A stretch of 64,000 bases of DNA from CAZPKH01 sp964587165 (GTDB lineage Bacteria; Bacteroidota; Bacteroidia; Bacteroidales; Muribaculaceae): NCBI GenBank assembly GCA_964587165.1, contig CAZPKH010000002.1:1-64000 (forward strand), in the 5' to 3' direction. Numbering within the stretch: position 1 is the first letter of the stretch; the number at the start of each line of letters is the position of its first letter. The notes beneath the pieces were generated by a model. That model saw only the letters and a program-made list of their open reading frames with translations, was not told where the DNA came from and did not search any database. Below, piece after piece: positions 52,164 to 60,637 of the stretch. The translations under genes were made by a program, and so were the position numbers.

Positions 52164-52838
52164 TCAGTTCTGTCGCTCTCCGAAAATATCGGTGCCTATG
52201 CGCACCATCGTCGAGCCGCACTCCACGGCCGTGAGGTAGTCGTCGCTCATACCCATGCTCAGAGTGTCGAAATGCGGGTTGGTGGCCATCACGCCCGCAC
52301 GGAGCGTCTTGTACACAGCGTGGAGTGCATCGAAGTCGGCGCGTATACGCCCGATTTCGTCGGTGAGCGATGCCATTCCCATAACTCCGCGGAAACGTAC
52401 CGACGGCAGCGATGCGATAAGCTCGTCGGTGAGCACCGACAGCAGTTCATCAGCCGAGAACCCCGTTTTAGTCTCCTCGGCGGCCACATGCACCTCAAGG
52501 AGGATGTCGATGGTGCAACCGGCCCGGGTAGCCTCGGCATTGACAGCCTGAAGCAGTCTCAGCGAGTCGACGCTCTGTATCATCGAGGCACACCCCACTA
52601 CAGCGCGCACCTTATTGGTCTGAAGGTGGCCGATGAAATGCCACCGGATATCCGCAGGGAGCGTCGATGCTTTGGCCGCAAGCTCCTGAGCGCGGCTTTC
52701 ACCAAAATCTCGTTGTCCGGCGGCATAAGCCTCCATTACGGCTTCGGCGGGATGAAATTTGCTCACGGCCACAAGCGTCACGCTTCCATCCTGCGGAAGC
52801 GTGGCGCGTATAGCCTCAAGTCGCGATGCGATACTCAT
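52164..52838 (-). CDS. PLP homeostasis protein YggS (PLPBP)
   Basis: A 224-residue PLP-binding TIM-barrel-like protein: VTLVAVSKFHPAE holds the PLP Lys, then FGESRAQELAAK, IRWHFIGHLQTNKVRAV, LLEVHVAAEETKTGF and SMGMSDDYLTAVECGSTMVRIGTDIFG. It buffers pyridoxal phosphate and has no known catalytic activity. It is 24 bases after the DUF4494 gene, a pairing common in Bacteroidetes. Confidence 0.94.
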   Translation of the reverse strand: MSIASRLEAIRATLPQDGSVTLVAVSKFHPAEAVMEAYAAGQRDFGESRAQELAAKASTLPADIRWHFIGHLQTNKVRAVVGCASMIQSVDSLRLLQAVNAEATRAGCTIDILLEVHVAAEETKTGFSADELLSVLTDELIASLPSVRFRGVMGMASLTDEIGRIRADFDALHAVYKTLRAGVMATNPHFDTLSMGMSDDYLTAVECGSTMVRIGTDIFGERQN

Positions 52839-52862
52839 GACAGGGGGGTATGGGTACCGGGC

Positions 52863-53306
52863 TTAATCCTCTTTTGAGCCGAGGTCGGCCTTATAGACAT
52901 CCATATAGAGCGTTTCGGCTATCGATACTATCTCGTAGTCGGCCATCGAGCCGCTCATACCTTTCACGAAGTTGTCGTAAGCGCCTTTGAAATCGGAGCC
53001 GGCCGTGAGAATCAGCGATACCGACTTCTTCTCGGCACCGCTCTTTTCGTCGATAGTGATAAACGCTACCTTCACCAGATACCATTTGTCGGCCGAGTCA
53101 TCCCAGAATATTTCAGAGATCTTGGTGCTCTTCACCGCGCTCACGGTGAGCTCACCCGACACAAAGGGTGTCTGCTCCTCGATTATGCGGCTCTCGGCCT
53201 CGGTCACCGAAAGGGCGTCGACCAGAAAAGCTTCGGTCACCTTCTTCACGGCGCCGTTTTCCATCATTTTATCATAGCGTACCTTACATTCGTACCAAAC
53301 TGCCAT
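52863..53306 (-). CDS. DUF4494 family protein
   Basis: A 147-residue soluble protein. The opening WYECKVRYDKMMENGAVKKV and later AFLVDALSVTEAE and WYLVKVAFITIDEKSGAEKK fit DUF4494, a Bacteroidetes family of unknown function often beside yggS. It is the first gene of the pair and has a complete promoter about 65 bases upstream. Confidence 0.88.
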   Translation of the reverse strand: MAVWYECKVRYDKMMENGAVKKVTEAFLVDALSVTEAESRIIEEQTPFVSGELTVSAVKSTKISEIFWDDSADKWYLVKVAFITIDEKSGAEKKSVSLILTAGSDFKGAYDNFVKGMSGSMADYEIVSIAETLYMDVYKADLGSKED

Positions 53307-53372
53307 TGTATTAATTTTTAAGATGTTATGTATATTATTGCGGTTTTAGAGCCTATTTCACAAAACCTACTG

Positions 53373-53403
53373 CAAATTTAATAAATTATACCCTGACGAC
53401 AAA
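53373..53403 (-). promoter_or_regulatory. Promoter of the DUF4494-yggS pair
   Basis: Minus-strand TTTG (53400-53403), 19 bases, then TAAATTTG (53373-53380): a full match. It lies directly downstream of the tRNA-Thr terminator, partly sharing the T-rich stretch. Confidence 0.75.
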
Positions 53404-53404
53404 T

Positions 53405-53444
53405 TTTTTTCAAAAAGAAAGAGCCGATGTCGTGCGACATCGGC
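53405..53444 (-). terminator. Terminator of tRNA-Thr
   Basis: GCCGATGT and ACATCGGC (53423-53444) form the stem, followed on the minus strand by TCTTTCTTTTTG. It begins 15 bases after the tRNA 3' end. Confidence 0.8.
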
Positions 53445-53458
53445 CCGGATTGCTTGAG

Positions 53459-53531
53459 AGCCGCGAGTGGGACTCGAACCCACGACCTTTTCGTTACGAA
53501 TGAAATGCTCTACCGACTGAGCTATTGCGGC
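53459..53531 (-). tRNA. tRNA-Thr (anticodon CGT)
   Basis: A 73-base cloverleaf without encoded CCA. D arm GCTC/GAGC and T arm GTGGG/CCCAC are perfect. The anticodon loop is TTCGTAA (CGT, reading ACG). Two A-C mismatches occur: A6-C67 in the acceptor stem (GCCGCAA/TCGCGGC) and A31-C39 at the base of the anticodon loop (TTTCA/CGAAA). Discriminator is T. Otherwise the gene looks complete, with its own promoter and terminator. Confidence 0.93.
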
Positions 53532-53538
53532 TTTCGCT

Positions 53539-53581
53539 ATTTGCACGGCAAAGATAATGATTTCTATCTTGCCGTGCAAAT
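53539..53581. repeat. Inverted repeat downstream of the phosphohexomutase gene
   Basis: ATTTGCACGGCAAAGATA (53539-53556) and TATCTTGCCGTGCAAAT (53565-53581) pair over 17 bases with a single bulged A and an eight-base loop. On the plus strand ATTTTTT follows, so it is a good intrinsic terminator shape in that direction, although no plus-strand gene lies to the left. On the minus strand it follows the mutase gene and contains the tRNA-Thr promoter. Confidence 0.8.
53549..53580 (-). promoter_or_regulatory. Promoter of tRNA-Thr, inside the inverted repeat
   Basis: Minus-strand TTTG (53577-53580), 20 bases, then TATCTTTG (53549-53556): a full match. Each box lies in one arm of the inverted repeat. 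Transcription would start about ten bases before the tRNA. Confidence 0.75.
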
Positions 53582-53604
53582 ATTTTTTGGTCTGAAGAGT
53601 CGTA

Positions 53605-55356
53605 TCAGATACCGAGATCTTTCTTGATCAGCTCGATCTTGGCGGCAGCCGATGCTTTGGCGGCGTCGTAATCGGCAGTAGTAGCCATCGGGGCTTTCAC
53701 CTCGATGTAGAATTTGATCTTGGGCTCTGTACCGGAGGGGCGAACGGATACTTTTGTGCCGTCGGCAGTAAAGTACTGCAGCACATTAGATGTGGTAGGC
53801 ATATCAAGCTTGGCCTCGGTGCCTTTAGCAAGGTCTTTTACGGTAAGCGTGTCGTAATCCTTGATAGTGACTACATCACTGCCGCCCAACTGCTTGGGAG
53901 GAGTGGCGCGGAAGCCGCGCATCATGGCCTGAATCTCCTCAGCGCCGCTCTTGCCGGGGCGCACCACTGAGATGCCGACCTCCGACGAGAATCCGTAGCG
54001 CAGGTAGATATCCTGAAGCATCTGATTGAAATCCATACCCTTATCTTTAGCCCATGCACACGCTTCGGCCATAAGAGAGATAGCGCTGACAGCATCTTTG
54101 TCGCGGGCGAAATCCTCGGCCAGGAAGCCGTAGCTCTCCTCGCCGCCGCCGAGATAGCGGGCGGTGCCCTCGTTGTCGCGTATCACGGCTGCTATCCATT
54201 TGAAACCGGTGTAGCAGTCGTACATGGTGATATTGTTCTTGTCGGCGATGCTCTTTATGGTTTCGGTAGTCACGATCGTCTTGACGATGTACTCCTTGCC
54301 GGTGAGTCGGCCGAGCTCGGCGTTGCGGGTCATGATATAGTTGAGGAGTATCATGACGATCTGGTTGCCGTTGAGGAGCACATATTCGCCCGAATTGTCG
54401 CGTATCACGCAGCCGATACGGTCGGCGTCAGGATCGGAAGCCATCACGATGTCGGCACCCACCTCTTTAGCTTTGGCTATAGCCATAGCCATGGCCGGCG
54501 GATTCTCGGGGTTGGGCGACTCGACGGTGGGGAAGTTGCCGGAGGGCACATCCTGCTCGGGCACATTGATGATGTTGCGGAAGCCGTAGTTGCGCAGCGA
54601 CTCGGGTATCAGCTTTACGCCTGTGCCGTGGATAGGGGTATATACGATCTTGAGGTCGGCATATTTCTCCACGCACTCGGGGCTGAGCTGCAGACCTTTG
54701 ATAGCTGTGAGGAACGCCTTGTCGACATCCTCGCCGATTATCTCGATCAGCTCCGGATTGCCCTCAAACTTCACATCGCTCACGCTCTGGATACGACCCA
54801 CGTGGTCGATGATATTCACGTCGTGGGGAGCGATGATCTGCGCACCGTCCTCCCAGTAAGCTTTGTAGCCGTTATACTCCTTGGGGTTGTGGCTGGCGGT
54901 GATATTCACACCGCTCTGGCAACCGAGATAGCGGATAGCGAACGAAAGCTCCGGAGTGGGGCGGAAAGAGTCGAAAAGATATACCTTGATACCGTTAGCC
55001 GAGAAGATGTCGGCCACGATCTCGGCAAACTCGCGGGAGTTGTTGCGCACATCATGTCCTACGGCCACCTTGATCTGAGGCAGGTCGGCGAAGTTCTCCT
55101 TCAGGTAGTTGGCCAGACCCTGGGTGGCCATACCGACGGTGTACTTGTTCATACGGTTTGAGCCGGCACCCATTATACCGCGCAGGCCACCCGTGCCGAA
55201 TTCGAGATCTTTGTAAAACGACTCGATCAGCTCGGTCGGATCTTCGGCATCGAGCATACGCTTCACTTCAGCGCGTGTTTCGGCATCATAAGCATCGGAG
55301 AGCCATTTTTCGGCTTTGGCTACGACTGCTTGTTTGAGTTCGGTGTTGTTGTCCAT
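53605..55356 (-). CDS. Phosphoglucomutase/phosphomannomutase (phosphohexomutase)
   Basis: A 583-residue alpha-D-phosphohexomutase. All four site motifs are present: the phosphoserine loop TASHNPKEYNGYK, the Mg loop ASDPDADRIG, the sugar loop GGGEESYGF and the phosphate-binding RPSGTEPKIKFYIE. Length fits the PGM2-like group of about 560-600 residues that acts mainly on glucose 1/6-phosphate. It lies 28 bases after pncB, perhaps in the same transcript. Confidence 0.93.
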   Translation of the reverse strand: MDNNTELKQAVVAKAEKWLSDAYDAETRAEVKRMLDAEDPTELIESFYKDLEFGTGGLRGIMGAGSNRMNKYTVGMATQGLANYLKENFADLPQIKVAVGHDVRNNSREFAEIVADIFSANGIKVYLFDSFRPTPELSFAIRYLGCQSGVNITASHNPKEYNGYKAYWEDGAQIIAPHDVNIIDHVGRIQSVSDVKFEGNPELIEIIGEDVDKAFLTAIKGLQLSPECVEKYADLKIVYTPIHGTGVKLIPESLRNYGFRNIINVPEQDVPSGNFPTVESPNPENPPAMAMAIAKAKEVGADIVMASDPDADRIGCVIRDNSGEYVLLNGNQIVMILLNYIMTRNAELGRLTGKEYIVKTIVTTETIKSIADKNNITMYDCYTGFKWIAAVIRDNEGTARYLGGGEESYGFLAEDFARDKDAVSAISLMAEACAWAKDKGMDFNQMLQDIYLRYGFSSEVGISVVRPGKSGAEEIQAMMRGFRATPPKQLGGSDVVTIKDYDTLTVKDLAKGTEAKLDMPTTSNVLQYFTADGTKVSVRPSGTEPKIKFYIEVKAPMATTADYDAAKASAAAKIELIKKDLGI

Positions 55357-55384
55357 ATTCGGATATTATAGTTAGAATTTATGA

Positions 55385-56611
55385 TCAGCATGATTTCAGA
55401 TCGTCAGGCACCGGAATGTGCAGGCACTCCATGAACCGACGCACCACGGCCGGGTCGCCGGTGTATTTGCCGCGATCCTCCGAGAGCTTGCAGGTATCGT
55501 TGTAGAACGGCCATTTCTCCGTTATCTTTGCTGCTACCAGCTTTATAACAATATTGAGGGGCGAAAAGGTCGGGAAGTCATTCGTAAAATGTGTGCCTAT
55601 GCCGAACGACGGTATGCACTGATGGCGCGCATACTCCTGTATCTCAATAGCTTGGTCGGTATTCAGACCGTTGCTGAATATCACGAGCTTTGAGTGCGGA
55701 TCGATGCCGAGCGACTGATATTTCGCCACGATTTTGGCCAACTGCTCGCGGTTGTCGCCCGAGTCGATGCGCAGGCCGTTGAACAGCCGCGCGAAATCCT
55801 CCGAGAAGTTGTGCGAGAAAATATCCCAGCCGTAGGTGTCGTACAGGAATGTGCCCAGAGCTCCGCGGAAGGTGTTGCGCCACAGGTTCATAGCTATATG
55901 GTTGGCCATCAGCGGACCGTACATACCGGCGATGGCGGCGATAAACTCGTGGGCCATCGTGCCGATAGGCACAAGGTCGTGCTTCATGGCCAGATACACA
56001 TTGCTGGTGCCCACGAATCGGCCGGGCCACTCGCCGTCGTGATAGGCATCTTTCATTGCCCGCACGAGCACATCCTCGGCTTGGAACGACGCGCGGCGGC
56101 GTGTGCCGAAGTCGGTGAAAGCACACCCGGCCTTAAGCAGGCGCACTCCTTTGTTGTATGACCGCGTGTAGTAGTCCTCGTAGTCTACGGTCGAGAGCTT
56201 GCCCGACATCTCATAGTAAAGCTCGGAGATGATGGCGAGCACTTTCACCTCGAGAAGTATCGTGTCGGCCCATGCGCCCTCAAACTCTATGTGAAGATGC
56301 CCGTCGCAGTCCTGCTCGATCTTCACCCACTCGCTCTTGTAGCGGAATCCGCGCATGTAGGTGTAGAACCATTGGGGTATATAGTCGCAGCGCCGCTGCA
56401 TGTAGGCTATCTCCTCCTCGGTGATGCGAAGCTCCTCAAGCATCTTTATCTGCTCGCGCAGGGCCTCGCCGAACCCTTCGGGGTAGACCATATCGTTGCG
56501 ATCCTTGAACGTATACTTCACCATGGCGCGGGGGAAGTTCTCGATCACCGCGCAGCACATGGTGAATTTGTAAAGATCGTCGTCAGTGAAGTGTTGTATG
56601 ATTTGGCGCAT
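55385..56611 (-). CDS. pncB: Nicotinate phosphoribosyltransferase PncB
   Basis: A 408-residue enzyme with the NAPRTase marks LTDDDLYKFTMC-like opening FTDDDLYKFTMCCAV, FGTRRRASFQAED, GTSNVYLAMKHDL, GTMAHEFIAAIAGMYG and RIDSGDNREQLAKI. It makes nicotinate mononucleotide from nicotinate and PRPP. It starts one base after the pncA stop; together they run the deamidating NAD salvage route. Confidence 0.95.
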   Translation of the reverse strand: MRQIIQHFTDDDLYKFTMCCAVIENFPRAMVKYTFKDRNDMVYPEGFGEALREQIKMLEELRITEEEIAYMQRRCDYIPQWFYTYMRGFRYKSEWVKIEQDCDGHLHIEFEGAWADTILLEVKVLAIISELYYEMSGKLSTVDYEDYYTRSYNKGVRLLKAGCAFTDFGTRRRASFQAEDVLVRAMKDAYHDGEWPGRFVGTSNVYLAMKHDLVPIGTMAHEFIAAIAGMYGPLMANHIAMNLWRNTFRGALGTFLYDTYGWDIFSHNFSEDFARLFNGLRIDSGDNREQLAKIVAKYQSLGIDPHSKLVIFSNGLNTDQAIEIQEYARHQCIPSFGIGTHFTNDFPTFSPLNIVIKLVAAKITEKWPFYNDTCKLSEDRGKYTGDPAVVRRFMECLHIPVPDDLKSC

Positions 56612-56612
56612 G

Positions 56613-57161
56613 TTATTTCTTTTTGCCCATCTCGCGGAGCTTGTCGGAGAGGGTATCGGGGTTGGCTAAGTAGGGGGTATACTCTTCGAGCACATTGATG
56701 CGGTCCTGACCGTAGATGCGGCATGCGTCCATGAAAGTGTTGTAGACGCAGATGTCGGCACACAGGCCGCAGATGTCCACTTCGCCCTCGTCGCCGATTA
56801 TCTCGGCCAGACGGGCTGCCGACTTGTCGTTGCCGAACACCGAATACTCCTCACGCTCGGGCAGAGTCCCCTTTGTGAGAATCTCCGCACCGGCTTCGAG
56901 CACTGCCTCGGCCAGGGGAGGATAGATCGAAGCGCCTACCGTGTAGGGCTCGCAGTGGTTGGGCCAGGGGCCGCCGTTGGACTTGAACGAGCAGTGCGAA
57001 TGCGGATGCCAGTCGGCAGTCACCACAATATGGCGGTAATCTTTGCCGTGCTGCTTAACATACTCGGCAAGGCGATCCATAAATTTGTCCGATCCCTCGA
57101 CAGCGAGCGAGCCTGAGATGAAGTCGATCTGCGGATCGACTATAAGAAGAAGCTGTTTCAT
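56613..57161 (-). CDS. pncA: Nicotinamidase (PncA-like cysteine hydrolase)
   Basis: A 182-residue isochorismatase-fold hydrolase. The triad looks complete: Asp in VDPQIDFISGSL, Lys in ILTKGTL and Cys in GLCADICVYNTFMDA. Metal ligands appear in TADWHPHSHCSF. The pncB neighbour makes nicotinamide the likely substrate over other amides. A -7 promoter box lies about 55 bases upstream. Confidence 0.92.
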   Translation of the reverse strand: MKQLLLIVDPQIDFISGSLAVEGSDKFMDRLAEYVKQHGKDYRHIVVTADWHPHSHCSFKSNGGPWPNHCEPYTVGASIYPPLAEAVLEAGAEILTKGTLPEREEYSVFGNDKSAARLAEIIGDEGEVDICGLCADICVYNTFMDACRIYGQDRINVLEEYTPYLANPDTLSDKLREMGKKK

Positions 57162-57213
57162 AGTTGACTTACGTGATTATCAGGTAGTTTATACTGCCTA
57201 TAATATAACACCG

Positions 57214-57221
57214 CAAATTTA
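57214..57221 (-). promoter_or_regulatory. Probable -7 box for pncAB
   Basis: TAAATTTG on the minus strand, 53 bases before the pncA ATG. The -33 position falls in the T-rich terminator of the upstream gene and has no clear TTTG. Confidence 0.45.
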
Positions 57222-57234
57222 CATATTTTTTCCA

Positions 57235-57283
57235 TATAAAAAAATATATCGGAGCACCCTGCCGGTCGCAGGAGCTCCGATAT
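57235..57283 (-). terminator. Terminator after the MFS transporter
   Basis: ATATCGGAGC (57246-57255) pairs perfectly with GCTCCGATAT (57274-57283), and ATTTTTTTAT follows on the minus strand. It starts 18 bases after the transporter stop. Confidence 0.88.
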
Positions 57284-57300
57284 AGTATTGGCTGGTTATA

Positions 57301-59001
57301 TTACAGCTCGGCGTCGGCCACTTCAGCCTCCTCTGCCTCGGTAGAGGGCTGAATGTTCGGCAGCTCGAGGCCGAGATGGTGCTTGTGGTCGATCACTTTC
57401 AGCCAAAGGCCGATAAGCAGGGCAGCCACGCCAAGACATGCGAGCATCACAAGCGCCCATGTATAGTTGTAGCTTACGGATGCCACTTCTTCCGACATTG
57501 TGCCGTCGGCGAGTGCCTTCACTATCTGAGGATTGGTCGAGTCGAGCACCTTGCCTATCAGCAGCGGGAAGAGCCACAGGCCGATGTTCTGTATCCAGAA
57601 TATCAAGGCATACGCCGAACCGATGATCTTTCCGTCAACGAGCTTGGGCACCGAAGGCCACAGCGACGCCGGCACAAGCGAGAACGATGCGCCAAGCACC
57701 AGAATAGTGAGGTATGCCACCACGACACCGCCCACGGGGCTACCCTTGAACATCGGCAGGATAAATGCAAACGTCAGGTGACACGCTATCAGAAGTAGCG
57801 AGCCGAACACGAGCATCGAAGCCGCTTTGCCTTTGTGGTCGACAAACTTGCCGAGAATCGGCGTGATACCAACTGCCAACAGCGGGAACACGGCAAATAT
57901 AGCGGCAGCCGACTGGCGCATGTAGCCCATCCAGCAGTATGCCACAAGCGATATGATGGAGAGGGCGAGCATGCCGAAGCGCATCGAGTTTTTCTTGGAG
58001 AAATTGCTCACGAAAGCTGTCACGGCACAGATCAGCATCACTACATACTGCACCACCGTCACATCACGGCTTGCCCAGAACGAATCTTCAGCCGGAGGGG
58101 TGAGCGTAAGGTTGCATTGCAGCATATTCACGGCATATTTTTGGAACGGGAAGATAGCCGAGTAGTAGAGCACACACAGCAGAGCCACAAGCCAGAAGCC
58201 GCTTGAGCTCAGGATCTGGCCAAGGTCGGATATGCGGAACGGATCGTCCTTCTCCTCGGCTGCATGTGTCTGATTGTCGAGCTTGCGATCCATGAAGAAG
58301 TATACGATAAACATGATCAGCGCTATCATCAGCATCACCACGCCGAATGCCACAGCGTTGCTCACCTGAGGCGTACCGGTGATGTCGGCAAAGAGCGGCG
58401 AGAAGATCATACATGTGGCCACACCCAAGCGCGCCAAAGCCATCTCGGAGCCCATAGCAAGAGCCATCTCCTTACCCTTGAACCATTTGACGATTCCACG
58501 CGACACCGTGATGCCCGCCATCTCGACACCGCAACCGAATATCATGAAGCCTATGGCCGAGAATTTTGCCGATGCGGGCATTCCTTCATAGAATGGCGAC
58601 ACGCCGAGCTCGTCGAAGCCGGGTATATAGTTTAGATGAGTGGTGAACCACTGCTCGAGCGCCGTGCCGGCAAACATGGTGGTGGTGGCATACCAGTTGA
58701 TGGTAGCGCCGATCACCATCACCACGCCCGAAAGGAGCGCCGTGAAGCGCACCCCCATCTTGTCGAGTATGATACCCGCAAAGATGAGGAAGAAAATAAA
58801 CACGTTGAGAAATGTCTCCGAGCCCTGCATCGTGCCGAATGCGGTGTTGTTCCATCCGAGCTGGCTTTGCACAAGGTCTTTGATAGGCGACATCACATCC
58901 ATGAAGATGTACGAACAGAACATGCCGAGAGCCAGAAGCAGCAGGGCAGTCCAGCGAGCCCAAGGCTTATCGCTGAGAAGTTGTTTGTTGATTTGAGCCA
59001 T
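57301..59001 (-). CDS. MFS transporter of unknown substrate
   Basis: A 566-residue protein with about 12-14 membrane helices, MFS marks around FAGIILDKMGVRF and GKFVDHKGKAAS, and an acidic tail (EAEEAEVADAEL). It is longer than most sugar MFS proteins because of loops near residues 245-260 and 300-315. The gene stands alone, with its own promoter box and terminator. No neighbour points to a substrate. Confidence 0.85.
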   Translation of the reverse strand: MAQINKQLLSDKPWARWTALLLLALGMFCSYIFMDVMSPIKDLVQSQLGWNNTAFGTMQGSETFLNVFIFFLIFAGIILDKMGVRFTALLSGVVMVIGATINWYATTTMFAGTALEQWFTTHLNYIPGFDELGVSPFYEGMPASAKFSAIGFMIFGCGVEMAGITVSRGIVKWFKGKEMALAMGSEMALARLGVATCMIFSPLFADITGTPQVSNAVAFGVVMLMIALIMFIVYFFMDRKLDNQTHAAEEKDDPFRISDLGQILSSSGFWLVALLCVLYYSAIFPFQKYAVNMLQCNLTLTPPAEDSFWASRDVTVVQYVVMLICAVTAFVSNFSKKNSMRFGMLALSIISLVAYCWMGYMRQSAAAIFAVFPLLAVGITPILGKFVDHKGKAASMLVFGSLLLIACHLTFAFILPMFKGSPVGGVVVAYLTILVLGASFSLVPASLWPSVPKLVDGKIIGSAYALIFWIQNIGLWLFPLLIGKVLDSTNPQIVKALADGTMSEEVASVSYNYTWALVMLACLGVAALLIGLWLKVIDHKHHLGLELPNIQPSTEAEEAEVADAEL

Positions 59002-59042
59002 TGTTTATGTGATAATTGATTTGATAAGTCATAAAACGTAGC

Positions 59043-59050
59043 CAAAGTTA
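59043..59050 (-). promoter_or_regulatory. Probable -7 box for the MFS gene
   Basis: TAACTTTG on the minus strand, 42 bases before the ATG at 59001. No TTTG is present at -33 (a T-run is found instead). Confidence 0.45.
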
Positions 59051-59089
59051 TAAAAAAATGTGATACAGCACTCTCCGCAGACTGATATT

Positions 59090-59121
59090 TTTGAGATATT
59101 TCGGAAAAAGGTGTATATTTG
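59090..59121 (+). promoter_or_regulatory. Promoter of the aquaporin gene
   Basis: TTTG (59090-59093), 20 bases, then TATATTTG (59114-59121): a full match. Transcription should start near 59128, downstream of an in-frame ATG at 59119, which sets the start at 59176. Confidence 0.8.
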
Positions 59122-59175
59122 TGGTTATTAAAACACGATTTCAACTCTTTTATTCATCATTTAATATCAGTTTTT

Positions 59176-59850
59176 ATGGATCTCAAGAAGTATCTTGCCG
59201 AAATGTTCGGTACAATGGTGCTCGTTCTGATGGGTTGCGGCACAGCCGTCAGCCTCCATTGCGGTATCGACACCGCTTCCGTGATAGGCACAGCCTTAGC
59301 TTTCGGTCTTGCCGTAGTGGGTATGGCCTACTGTGTGGGTGGCATCTCGGGTTGCCACATCAACCCCGCTATCACCCTCGGTGTATGGCTCTCGCGCCGC
59401 ATGTCAGGCCGTGATGCAGCCTGGTATATGGTATTTCAGTGCGTGGGCGGCCTGCTCGGTGCAGCCATACTCTACGGCCTGACTCTTTATCACACCGGTC
59501 TCGACGGCATGGGTGCCAACACATGCGCCGAGGGCGTGTCGACACTCGGCGGTCTTATGGCCGAAGTAGTATTCACAGCTGTTTTCGTATTAGTAGTGCT
59601 TGGCGCTACCGACGGTAAGGTCGGTGCGGCCAATATGGGCGGCCTCGCTATCGGCCTCACCCTGGTGCTCGTACACCTGATGTGCATCGCCTATACCGGA
59701 ACGTCGGTCAACCCCGCCCGCTCTATCGGTCCGGCTATCTTTGCCGGCGGCGAGGCAATCAGCCAGCTCTGGATTTTTATCGTAGGCCCGCTGCTCGGTG
59801 CAGTCGTAGCAGCCGGTATCTGGGCTGTGGTAGCTCCCCTCAAGAAATAA
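59176..59850 (+). CDS. aqpZ: Aquaporin Z-type MIP channel
   Basis: A 224-residue channel with six helices and two half-helices. The NPA boxes are HINPAITLGVW and TSVNPARSIGPAIF. The selectivity-filter positions look aquaporin-like (His in the HINPA region, Arg after the second NPA). It passes water across the inner membrane. The start at 59176 (MDLKKYLAEMFG) is set by the promoter. The gene stands alone on the plus strand with its own terminator. Confidence 0.94.
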   Translation: MDLKKYLAEMFGTMVLVLMGCGTAVSLHCGIDTASVIGTALAFGLAVVGMAYCVGGISGCHINPAITLGVWLSRRMSGRDAAWYMVFQCVGGLLGAAILYGLTLYHTGLDGMGANTCAEGVSTLGGLMAEVVFTAVFVLVVLGATDGKVGAANMGGLAIGLTLVLVHLMCIAYTGTSVNPARSIGPAIFAGGEAISQLWIFIVGPLLGAVVAAGIWAVVAPLKK

Positions 59851-59871
59851 TCTTTCTATTCCCCAAAAACA

Positions 59872-59908
59872 AGTCGGCAGCCCTCTGCGGGATTGCCGAC
59901 TGTTTTTT
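59872..59908 (+). terminator. Terminator of the aquaporin gene
   Basis: GTCGGCA (59873-59879) and TGCCGAC (59894-59900), extended by one A-T pair, are followed by GTTTTTT at 59902-59908. Its tail touches the stop of the convergent esterase gene. Confidence 0.88.
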
Positions 59909-60575
59909 ACTTGGTAAGAGCCTGCAAGGCGAGGTCGAGCCGCTCTATGCCGTGTTGGTAATGATTGCCGGGCACCCATTTGAAATCGACGTGCACCCCT
60001 TCGCCGGAGAGCCGCCGCACAATTTCCTCGGTATTCTCGCCCACTATGTTGAAAGCCTTGACATTCGAGTGAGGCTCGCGCACACCCAACAGGAAGAACG
60101 CTTCGCCGGTCTTGTCGGAAAAATCCTGCGCGCAAAACCAATCCATGAATCCCTCATACCAGAACGACCCCGACAGCGATGCAATGTTCTTGAACATCGA
60201 CGTTTGCGGCCATTGCCACAATGCAAACAGCCCTGACATCGAGACACCCACAAGCGTGCGCTCAGCATCCGCAGCTATCCTTAAATGCTCCTCAACTCCG
60301 GGCACGACCTCTTGCTGAAGCAGGTGAAGAAACTCAGGCGATTCGCCTTCGAAATCCTCAGAACCCGCCGGCACACCTTTAGCCGGCCACGGACTGAACA
60401 CATTCTGCCAGTCCATACCGGTGATCACCGCAATCGTAGTATTATACTTGCGAGCCGCCTCATCGATCCACCCCGACAGCATATCCATAGGGTAAAGTAT
60501 ATATACTATCCTGTCGGAGGATATCGTCTTACTGCATAGGCATTTGAGCCCGCCTATCTCAATTATATCGGCCAT
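59907..60575 (-). CDS. Cytoplasmic alpha/beta-hydrolase (esterase D/IroE-like)
   Basis: A 222-residue protein without a signal peptide. The nucleophile elbow is GVSMSGLFALW, an acid may lie in LGVREPHSN, and the His in PGNHYQHGI. ASLSGSFWYEGF is typical of putative esterases related to siderophore esterases. The substrate is unknown. It is convergent with aqpZ and 62 bases after rlmB. Confidence 0.8.
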   Translation of the reverse strand: MADIIEIGGLKCLCSKTISSDRIVYILYPMDMLSGWIDEAARKYNTTIAVITGMDWQNVFSPWPAKGVPAGSEDFEGESPEFLHLLQQEVVPGVEEHLRIAADAERTLVGVSMSGLFALWQWPQTSMFKNIASLSGSFWYEGFMDWFCAQDFSDKTGEAFFLLGVREPHSNVKAFNIVGENTEEIVRRLSGEGVHVDFKWVPGNHYQHGIERLDLALQALTK

Positions 60576-60637
60576 AACGCTATTCTAAATCTATCGTTCT
60601 AAAACTATAGTATAACGTCAATATGCCGCTTATGGTT

